IMG/VR virus record: IMGVR_UViG_3300012928_000010
Location: 1 to 42,839 of that record
DNA length: 42,839 nt
Source: a virus
Strand: one strand, 5' to 3'
Shown here: piece by piece, positions 17,901 through 29,900 of the stretch
How the letters are laid out: every line of letters begins with the position of its first letter
Position numbering within the stretch: position 1 is the stretch's first letter
The notes under the pieces: generated by a model
Seen by the model: the letters and a program-made list of their open reading frames with translations, nothing else
Databases searched by the model: none
What the model was told of the DNA's origin: nothing
Made by a program: the position numbers and the translations under genes

Positions 17901-20900
17901 CAACCACAGATATTTTTAGACGACACTTATATCTCAACAATACCAGACAGTACAGGACCTTATAAAATTTACGGTATTGATTCTACAACTACCAAAGGAT
18001 ATAAAAACAAGCTAGGTTGGTTCTATCCATTGTTTACTGATGAAACTTCAGCACAGGCATTTGATAAAAACAATGGCGGAACAGGACTTGCTCATACTCA
18101 CAAGTTTGATGGCCATAACAGAATTTTCTTCATGCCAAATTCTTCCATGAGTCATGCTACTGGCGACACTATAGAATATCCTGAATGGGAAGTTGCGAAA
18201 CCTGTGCTTCAAGGTCATGATGGATCTATATGGAGATGCTTTGGTGATTTTAGAGATAAGTTGTTGTTGGAATATGAAAAAAGAATTTACAATAATTTAA
18301 AAATATCTTATGATGAAAACGTAATAGATTTAGCAGACTTTATTGAAACTGATTTTAGACCAACTGGATTTACTAGAAAAAATATTAGCAAGGTAATTAT
18401 ATCTGAATTTAACGCTTGGTTAGAAACTGTAGGAGTTCCAGATTATTCTACAAATAAAGTTTTCACTAGGGGTAATAGTTTTACATATAATTATTCTTAC
18501 TTTGGTAATCCATACAATAAACCACTTCCAGGATTTTGGAGATCAATTTATAAAGATATTTTCAACACAGATAGACCTCACACTCATCCTTGGGAAATAT
18601 TAGGATATAAATTAAAGCCAGACTGGTTTGACGATGTGTACGGTCCTGCACCTTATACAAGAAATAATAATTTACTATGGCAAGATTTAAGCAAAGGTAT
18701 AGTTAGAGAGCCTAATAAAAAAATTGTTTACAGAAATAAATTTAAAAATAGTGATATTTTAAAATATATTCCAGTTGATAAAAATGGAGATCTGTTGAGT
18801 CCTGCAGAAATTGGTTATGCACAGGGAGGAGTTGATAGCACATACGGAATAGATTTTAGATTTGGTGATGAAGGACCTGTAGAAACTGCTTGGAGAAGAA
18901 GTTCTCATTATCCGTTTGCACTAGTAAAGGCTTGGTCATTACTACAACCTGCACAGTATTTTGGGCTTGCATTTGACAGAAGTAGAATTGCTAGAAATGA
19001 AGCAGACCAATTAGTAAGAACCGATACGTCAAAAAGAATTGAATTGTCAACACTACAGTTTCCTAATAGTGCAAACGATCAAAATAGAGTTTTAACAGCT
19101 GGCCTTGTAAACTACATGCAAGGATATTTGTCTGCAAATGAAACGTTACGATTTAACGAATATTCAAATAAACTAAAACGCATAGAAAACAAGTTAGGTT
19201 GTAAGATTGGTGGATTTACACAAAAAAATAAATTTAGACTTATACTTGATAGTAGAACACCTACAAATGAAGGTAATATTTTTATTCCGGAAGAAAATTA
19301 CAATATAGTCTTAACAAAAAGTGTTCCTACTAATGTATATTCTTATAGTGGTGTCATTGTAGAAAAATTACCAAGAGGTTTTAAAGTATCAGGTTACGAC
19401 AAAGATAGTCCAACATTCAAAACATATCCTGTTCTAAAGAAAGCAACTGATCAAGTAGTTAACATTGGTGGTATAAGTGAAAACTTCTTAACATGGTCAA
19501 CAGGAAAAGTATATGAACCTGGACAAGTTGTTGACTTCAAAGGCACATATTATAGAGTGAAAATTGGTCATACTAGTAGTGATGCTTTTAATACAGATAA
19601 TTTTCAACAAATGGCAGACCTTCCAACAGAAGGTGGAGCCAATGCTACATTTGCTACTAACTTTGACAACGAAATTTTTGAAGTCAGCTACGGTACAGTA
19701 TTTCCAGAGATACAAGATGTAGTAGATTTCATGCTTGGTTATCAAGAATACCTACAAAGTTCAGGATTTATTTTTGACACATATAATAAAACACTGCAAG
19801 AAATTGAGAACTGGAAATTAAGTTGTAAAGAGTTTATGTTTTGGACTACGCAGAATTGGGGCGAAGGTGCTGTATTAACAATCAGTCCTAGTGCTAGACA
19901 AATTGCATTTACAAATCCATTTGCAGTGGTTGATGATATCTATGATAATTTTTATGATTACAGTCTTTTGAAAGCAGACGGTAAAAGATTACTTGCAGAT
20001 TTTGCAACAACAGAAAGAGATACAACAAACGATTTTGGAATGTATGTTAAGAATACTCAAGAAGGAATATATCATTTAAAAATTCCTACAGTACAAACTG
20101 AACATGCAATTATTATTGATAACCAAACAGTATTCAATGATAAAATTTATACCAGACCACAAGGATATAGACAAGAAAGAATCAAGGTAAAAGGATATAA
20201 AAGTGATGGCTGGAATGGAGGCTTAAATGTTCCAGGATTTATTTTCTCAGATGCAACAGTATACGAATGGACAGCTTGGCAAGATTATAAAATTGGTGAT
20301 TTAGTAAAATATAAGCAGTATTTTTATGTCGCTAATAGAAACATTGCAGGCTCTAGCGTATTTAATGATAGGGCATTTGTACTGTTAAACGGAAAACCTA
20401 AGTCAGAACTTCTTCCTAATTTTGATTACAAAGCAAAACAATTCGAAGATTTTTACGATTTAGATAGTGATAACTTTGATATAGAACAACAAAAACTTGC
20501 TCAGCATTTAATAGGATATCAAAAAAGAAAATATTTAGAAAACATTATTCCAGATGATGTTAGTCAGTACAAATTTTTCCAAGGTATGATTCAGGACAAA
20601 GGTACCAAAAATGTTCTTACAAAATTATTTGATAAATTAGGAAGCATCAACAAAGATAGCATAGAATTTTTTGAAGAATGGGCAGTAAGGGTAGGACGTT
20701 ACGGTGCAACTGAAGGTACTGATACTTTTGAAGTTTTATTGGATGAAAGTAAGTATAGATTAGAACCGCAAACAGTTGAACTAGTTGATGTAGTACCTCC
20801 ACAGGACACATCATTAGTATATAAAATTGATAGGAATAATGTTTACGTCAAATCTAAAAATTATGACCATAAGCCTTTACCTACAAAGTATTTTAATGAT

Positions 20901-23900
20901 GATAATATTTTTGTACCATCAGCAGGATATGTTAATCCAACAGACGTGTACACAAGTATTTTAAATTATTCACAACTTAAAGATCAAGATATTACAACTT
21001 TACAAGCAGGATCTTACATTTGGACTGCACTTGAAAAAGATCAAATAAATTGGGCAGTTTACAAATACATGGCTACCGATTTGAAAGTACAATCAGTTAC
21101 TGGTACCCAGAATGATGTATTTCAACTTACTTTAAATAACGAACCTGATTTTGAAATAGGAGATGTTATTGGAATCAAAGATGTTAACGATGAAACTGAC
21201 GGATTTTACACAGTCAATAAAATACAATTGAATGTATTATCCCTAGATTCAACAGACAGCATATCAGACTCAACAGCAGATTACACAGGTGAAGGATTCT
21301 TAACCAAGTATAAAAAAGTAAGAGTTTCAAATCTTACTGAAGCAAATGAAAACATAAAAGACGGAGGTATTACTCCGTTCTCATTAACAGGAAGTTCCGC
21401 GGCTGGCCAAACTATATGGGTAGATGATGACGACACAGGTAAATGGATTGTTTTAAAAAGTAAACAGGTATATGAACTTAAACCTAATATTTTGAATACA
21501 ACAGCAGGATTATTAGATAGCACTCAAAAAGATTTTGGATCAAGTGTAAGTGTAAGTCAGGATAATAATACTGTAGCAATTACAGCACCTAAAGATTTAA
21601 ATGGCAGTGTTTATGTCTTTACGAGGCCTAGTGATAATACAGAATTAGGATTATTGCAACAAATAGACGAACAGGCTTTCTTATATGATAGTAATGGTGG
21701 GTTTGGAACCAGTGTTTCTATCACACCTGATGGAAAATATCTTGCTATAGGGTCACCAAATGCATCAAATGTTAAATCAAAATTAAAAGGCGACTATGTC
21801 AATACAGAAGCATACGCTTCAGGAGATATAGTTTTATATAGTGATCAACTTTGGAGAGCAAAAAGAAATGTAACAGCAGATGCAATACAGACTTTTGAAA
21901 GTCATGCATCTAATCAACAAAGTATATCAGACGATTACAATGCAGAAACATCACAATATCCTGAAATAGTATTCATGATGCGTGGAAACTATAGTATGCC
22001 TACAGAAGCAACAGATCACGTTTTAATCAGAGCTGAAAAAGAACAATGGGAAGGAACCAAGCCAGGTGATAAACTTACACTGAAATGGAATCAGTTTACA
22101 ACAACATCAGCAGGAGGAGTATTGCCTTTCAACGGAGATCCTATTTTAAATGCAAACTTCTTTAACGGACAACATATCATTGTTGGTAAAGTTAAAATGG
22201 TTGTTGAAATTGTTAGTGCTTTGGCAACTCCTGATGTTGGCGACGAAATAACTACTGATACAGCAAGAGCAAAAGTACAATACAGATTTATTGACAATGA
22301 TAACAGGCTGATTCTTTACCTAAATGATGTAAATGGTCAACTAGAAACTTCTGGAACAATATTACAAAATAATATTACAATAGGAACTTATAATGCAGTC
22401 AACCATATTGCTGACAACTATCATACAGGTTGGTGGTACATAAATGTTGGAACATCATTTAACAGTACAAATTTACAAGAGACAAAGCCAAATCTAGTCG
22501 TACAAAATATTACACTCGAAGGCGATACTACAAACGATCCTGCTTTTACAAATATTCTTGATACTAAACAAAGCGAAGATATTGTAAACAATCCAACTAG
22601 AGCAAGTTATTACGCTGTTCTAAGTCACCAGCAAGGAGCAACTGAAATAAACCTCTTAGATTCAAGGTGGGTAATTAGAACAGAATTAGCACACGGAAAT
22701 AGTTTAACAGTTGGAGATAAATTTAGAACCTGGATAAACGACATATATGTAAGCGGAGTAAGACAAGATCCTTCAGCAATAGGTTTGGATTATACCTATG
22801 TAAACAACACTGAACATACTATTGCAGATATTTGGAATGGTTGGGTTGACGTACGACTTACAAATTTTGATTTGAATGGTGATCCCTTCTTACCTAACAT
22901 AGGAGATATAGTAACTGATACTGCTACAGGAAGCACAGCTGAAGTTGCTTATATTCAACGTTCATTTGCAATAGCAAGATTTTGGCTTAAAAATAGAAAC
23001 GGAACATGGTCAAGGGGAAGCGACTTTTCTGAACCAAGTAATTGTACATTTATCGAAAATGATTCAACAGTAAGAACTGTTGGTCCGATTAACAATACAC
23101 ATGTTGAAAATAATTTATCAGGACCATTACTGGTTGTAGACAAAGGATCAAACATAGAAATTCCTACAGGAAATAGCTTTATTCAAGATACAGAATATTG
23201 GATTTATTCTAGCAACACTATACAAGGAATATCAGATAGTGCAAATCCTCCAGGAGCATTAAATCTAGACTGGACTAGAGTTTATAACATACCTCTCAAC
23301 TCAAGCGGTTACACTGCGGCAAGTGATATGGATGCTCAAGGCACATTTGCTATATACGAAAAAAGAGGTGCAACCTATCAATTAATTAACTATTACACTG
23401 TTCCTAATGCACGATCTGGAAGAAGGTTAGGAAATAAAGTTGAGTTTAGACAGATAGACGCAGATACATATAAACTTTTTGTACATGCTAAAGGTGATGG
23501 AACAGAACACAATCAAGGTCGAATTTACTTTGTAGAAAAAAATGCTACTGAAGATTGGTCTTTAGGTATTGAAAGAAAATACAAAGGCTTTCATAGAACT
23601 TCTGCAGTTTATTTTGAAGGAGACCTAGTAAGGTTTGGCAATGAAATATATGAAGCAAACACTAACACTATTCCTGGAGCATTTAATTTAGCTTTATGGA
23701 CCCGTAAAACAAGCGGATTAGATTTGCTAGGATATGTGCCTAATGATACTAATTTTAGTATAAGTGAAAGTGTTTTAGAACAAAACAAATTGGAAGCATT
23801 TGGAGAAAACTTTGATGTAAGTAAATCTGCAGATGTTTTAATTGCATCATCTATGTATACGAGTCAATATCAAATTGATTCTACTGATGGAACATTATTA

Positions 23901-26900
23901 TATGCAGAAGGCGATGCAGTAGATAGTTCACTCGCCAGTACCAAAATAGTTGTATACAGAAAAGTTGCAGATCAATATGAATATAGTCAAATTCTTGAAC
24001 CTTTTAATCAGTTTGAAGATTATGGTAGAAGCATAGCTATATCAAATGACGGAAAGAAAATTGCAGTGGGAGCTCCGTTTAATAGTGAACTAGTTCCAAA
24101 CGGTGGTTGTGTATATATCTATGTGCAAAACGGAACAACATTTTCATATAGACAAACCATACGTCCGAGAGATAAACAGCCAAACACACGTTTTGGTTTT
24201 AAATTAGACTTTGACGGAAATACATTAGCAATTACTTCACGTGGCGGTGACTTAGAAAAAGTAACAACATTCGATCAATCTTCAACACAATTTGATAATG
24301 CAAGTACAGAATTTAAATTAATAGACAATGATAGCGGTCTAGTAAGTATATATGAAACAATCAACGATACATTATTGTATGCCCAAGACTTTGCATATAA
24401 TACAGATACGCAAGACTTTGGAAATATCATGCGTGTAAATGATAATCACATTTACTTAGGATTGCCTAAACAACAAGTCAATTTAACAAATGAAATTGAC
24501 AGAGGACTAGTCGCAGAATATAGAAAACCACAAGGTATGACAAACTGGACTATTGCTAGAAGTCCAGTAGATCCTGTAGACACATCAAAATTAAAAGGAG
24601 TATACTTATTTGATAAAACTGATAATAGTTTAGTTACATACTTAGATTACATAGATCCATTACAAGGAAAAATATCAGGCATAGCAGATCAAGAAATTGA
24701 TTTTAAAGTAAGTTATGATCCTGCGAGATATAGTGTCAGCACTATTGATTCTGTTACAGCTTATCCAATGGATTATACAGCAGAAAAATGGATAGGAAAG
24801 ATTTGGTGGGACATCGGAAGTGCTAAATTTATAAACTTCCATCAAGGAGATGTAATTGAATCCACACAAAACTTTAACAAATTATTTCCAGGTTCTGTTG
24901 TAGATGTTTATGAATGGGTAGAGACTACATTACTTCCTAGCGAATGGGATGAACAATCTGGTTCTGAAGCTGGATTAACACAAGGTATTAGTGGTACAAC
25001 AAAGTACGGTGACAGTGCATATAGTGTAAGACGAAGATACGATACAGCTACACAAACATTTACAAATTATTATTATTACTGGGTAAGGAATAAAGCTACT
25101 TTACCGTCAGTTGATACTAGAAGAACAAGTGCATTTGATGTGGCGGCCGCAATATCAGATCCAGCATCAGCTGGTACAAGATTTGTTGCTCCTTTAGGAT
25201 CAAACAGATTTAGCTTGTTCAATTGTGAACCATTCATTAAAGACAAAAATGTTGGTATAAGTTGGAATTGGTGGACTATAGAAAATCAAGAACAAAATAC
25301 ACACAATGAATATCAAATTATAACAGATGGTTTAGAAACAAGCATACCACGTGCAGATTTAGAACAGAAATGGTATGATAGTTTGGTCGGTTTTGACAAA
25401 AACGATAGACCAGTGCCAGATATAAATCTTCCAGTAAGACAAAAATATGGAAACTTAAATGAACCTAGACAATCTTGGTTCGTTAATAAAACTGAAGCTA
25501 GAAAGCAGTTTGTAGAAAGAATTAATAAAACATTAAAAGAAAATTTAATTGTTGATGATAAAGATTTAACAAAACTGACTAGAATAGATCCTTTGCCTAC
25601 AAGTGCAGAAGGAAAGTTTGATACTACTAGTGATAGCTTTGCAGAATTAAATTTTGTAAGTGTTGCTAAAGTTAAACAAGCCAGCCTTACACTAGAAGTT
25701 GAAAATGGTAACATCATAAACGTCATAATAAATGATGGTGGACAAGGATATATTAATCCTCCAACTTACACAATATCCGATACACAAGGAACAGGTTGTG
25801 AACTTAAATTTACACTAGATGCAAACGGTGCTATATCAGATGTTGAAATTGTTAGTGCAGGACAAAACTATACAAATAACGTTTCTATATTAATAAGAAA
25901 ATTCAGTGTCCTTGTGCAAAATGATGAGACAGTTGGTGGTAAATGGGCAATTTTTGAATGGATAGGTACCGAATGGCAAAGAACTCTTACACAAGCATAT
26001 GATGTTAATGCTTATTGGAAATACATTGATTGGTATGCAACAGGATTTAATCAATTTACACCTATATCTTTCCAGCTTTCGTCAAGCTATGAATTATCTG
26101 GATTAGGTGATAACATAGGAGATGTCGTAAAAATAGATAATGTTGGAACTGGCGGATGGTTACTGTTACAGAAAAAAGATAATCAAGAGACAGATGATTA
26201 TTCAATAAATTACAATACGATTGGAAGACAAAACGGTACTATTGAATTTTTGAATAGCTTGTATGATGTAACAAACGAAAATATTGCATATGATGGAGCA
26301 AGTTTTGATAAGATATTCTATGACACTGAGCCTGTTGAGGAATTTAGAGTTCTAATAGATGCAATTAAAAATGATATCTTCATAGATGAATTAGCAGGTA
26401 AATGGAACGAATTATTCTTTGCAAGTATTAGATACGTCTTTGCAGAACAACCAAATGTAGATTGGGTTTTCAAAACTAGCTTCATAAAAGCAAAACACAA
26501 TATCGGCGAATTAAAACAAAAAACTAATTTCCAAAACGATAATTTATCAAGTTACGAAAATTTTGTTGAAGAAGTTAAACCATACAAAACAAAAATTAGA
26601 GAATATCTAAGTTCGTATGAAAAGATTGATCCTTCTTCAACTGTAATGACCGACTTTGATTTACCTCCAGTGTACAATGCAGACGCAGGAAAAATAATTC
26701 CACAGAGTGTTCAAGTGATGGAAAATCAAATTGTTTCAGGAACTTCTGAAATAACAAAATATCCAAGCAAACATTGGGCAGAGAATGTTGGCTTTGAATT
26801 GTTAGAATTGAATATAGCTGATGCAGGTAGCGGTTACTCAATACCACCTCAAATTAAAATTTCCGGCGGAGGCGGCTCAGGTGCAGAAGCAAGAGCTTAC

Positions 26901-29900
26901 ATAGGTACTAATGGCAGGGTTACAACAGTAGAAGTAACTAAATCAGGAAGCGGTTATCTTTCACAACCAAATGTTGAAATTATCGGATCGTTGGAAGAAG
27001 GCGGAACTACTGCTAGATTAAGTCCTGTGTTAGGTAAAGGTAAAGCAAGAGGCATGCATGTAAGATGCAAGTTTGATAGAGTTACTGGAGTATATCTGTT
27101 TAGTAAACTTAATGAAACACAAACATTTACAAGTGTTATTAACCAACAGATATTTAATTTAAAATGGCCTGTTCAACTTAAATCTACAAGAATAAAAGTT
27201 ACAGTTGACGGACTTGATAGTTTACGTAGTGAATATACTTTTGAAAACATTAAAGACACTTCTAAAGGTTACACAAGATATTATGGAAGAATAACTTTTA
27301 CTCTTCCTTTAAGGACAGGTCAAAATGTTATTATAGAATACGATAAAGCACCAGACTTGTTACAAGCACAAGATAGAATTAATCTTTATTATAATCCAGC
27401 AACCGGAATGTATGGAAATGATTTAGGACAAATTTTAGAAGGAATAGACTATGGAGGAGTTGAAGTAAGCAGTTATAGCTTTGGTTCAGGAACTGGTTGG
27501 GATTCAGACGAATGGTTTACAACTACATATGATACTTTTGATACAACATTTGATGATGAAATATTCCAAATGGATGGTAGCACAGAAATATTTAATTTAT
27601 CAAAGCCTTTAGAAAATGGTGTTGTGTACAATGTATATCTGAACGGAACAAGAATTGATGATCCTAATTTTGGAACAAATGCACAAACGAATGCCAATGC
27701 AGTATTACAAAGTATAGTAGGTGCAGGACAAACAACAGTAGAAATTACAAATGATGTACAAAAATTTGTTGCTAATGATGTTGTGGTATTTAGAAAGACA
27801 ACATCAGATGGAGCATTTTTACCTGATCCAAGATCTTATGACACAATATTAAGTGGAGGAGATTTACAATTCTTCACTGCTAAAGGAATCAATCCAGAAG
27901 AGATTATTGTAGACGGAGATGGATTTGTAACACCTACAACATCTAAAGGACCTGAAGAGCAAGTTCCAGGACAAATTTTAGACACTGTAGATATAAGAGT
28001 TTTCCATAGACAAAGCAAAGGTGGAAGTCTATTGTCAAGTAACTCTTATAATGCCGACGGCGTAAATGTAGAATTTGGATTTGGAATACAACCGCAAAAT
28101 AAAGATGGTTTAATTGTTAGGGTAAACGAAATAATACAAAATCAAAAAACATACATTGTTGATTATAGACTTAAAAAAGTTAAATTTAGAACACCACCTA
28201 GTGCAGGAGATTTTATAAACATACTTTCTGTGAGCGGCAACGGTGATAACATTGTAGAGTTTGATGAATTCATTGGTGATGGTTGTTCAGTTCAATATGT
28301 TACAAAGGCTCGCTGGAGTGCTAATCTAGATTATTATGCAACTGTAAATGGCAAGCAGGTAGAATCAGTCTTAATTGCAAGTGATGATAGTGGAGCTGAA
28401 GATACCAAGGCAGTGCTATTCTTTGGTAGTCCACCACCTGATCAAAGTGTTATTAATTTTGCAATCTACAGTAAAATAGATAGTTTCAGTAAATTAGAAA
28501 CGCAAGAATTTACTGGTGATGGATCAACAGTAAACTTTACTCTTGCTAAAACTCCTTACAGTGCAAAACCAAACAGTCATAATGTTATTGTAAAACAAGG
28601 AAATAAAATTTTAAATCCTGGTTACAATCAACAATTTAATGTTGAAGATGGTGTGCGTGAATACTTTTTAGAAATTTGGCAAAGACCTATAGGAAGTTTT
28701 GACAACTCAGACGTGTTGGTATTGTTAAATGGTACTGAATTAAAAATTGCAACTGAATATAATATACGTCCTGCAAATAGTTCTATAATATTAGAACCTG
28801 GAATAGGCACAGACGGAGATAAATTAGAAGTTTATATTAGAACAGATGGGGATTATGCATTTGGTAGTATACAAGTTATAAACAATCAAAACACATGGGT
28901 CGATAGTGGTAATGTATTACAATTAAATACTGCTCCGGCAGAAGGAGAATTGCTGACAGTATATACATTTAACAAACATGATTTCCAAGACTTTGAAAGA
29001 ATTAATTTTGATGTTGTTGCTAGATCAACATTGTCAGTTGGAACCGATGATCATATTCAATACAATCATTTAAAGGCTGGATTAGTTAAATTACGTAACC
29101 CAGCAATAGATGCACAATTTGTTTGGTTGACAGTAAATGGTATTTTGAAAACTCCAAGCGTTGATTATAAATTAACTGATGATAAGAAATTTGTAAAATA
29201 TAATGGAATATTAAATGATAATGACGTAATAGAAGTAATACAATTCAGTGCAACAGGAGCAACAGAACCTAAGTTTGGATTTAGTCAGTTTAAAGATATT
29301 CTTAATAGAAACATATATAAACGTTTAGGTGATGTAGCACCAATCAAACTTGCACAAGATTTACTTGTAACAGACAAAGAAATTGTATTAGATGATGCAA
29401 GCACAATAAGTTCTCCTGATAAAACTAGTAGTGTACCAGGAATTATATTCATTAATGGAGAACGTATAGAATTCTTAATTAGACAGGGTAATACTTTACG
29501 CCAAATACAGCGTGGTACGTTTGGAACAGGTGCACCAGAAGTGCATTTTGCAGGAAGTGATGTATATAACCAAGGTATCCAACAAACTGCTCCATATGCA
29601 GATCAAACAATTACTGATACACAAATAGGTGACGGTTCAACTTCGGTATTTGATCTCGGATTCACACCTAATTCAGTAAATGAATTTGAAGTTTTTGTTG
29701 CTGGTAAACGTCTAAGAAAAACAGAAATTCAGGTATTTGATCCAACAAAAGATCAAGATAGTCCAGAAGCAGATATTACTGCTCCTGCAGAATTCTCAGT
29801 CACAGGTAATACGCCGGCAGTAACTTTGTTAAATACACCAGCAAGTGGTGTTAAGGTACAAATTATACGCAGACAAGGTACAGTTTGGGCAGATCCTGGA

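Noticed and set aside
25313-25726. Minus-strand 137-codon frame inside the giant gene
   Set aside because: It is an antisense frame without a start signal. The plus-strand frame is continuous and carries the recognisable modules.
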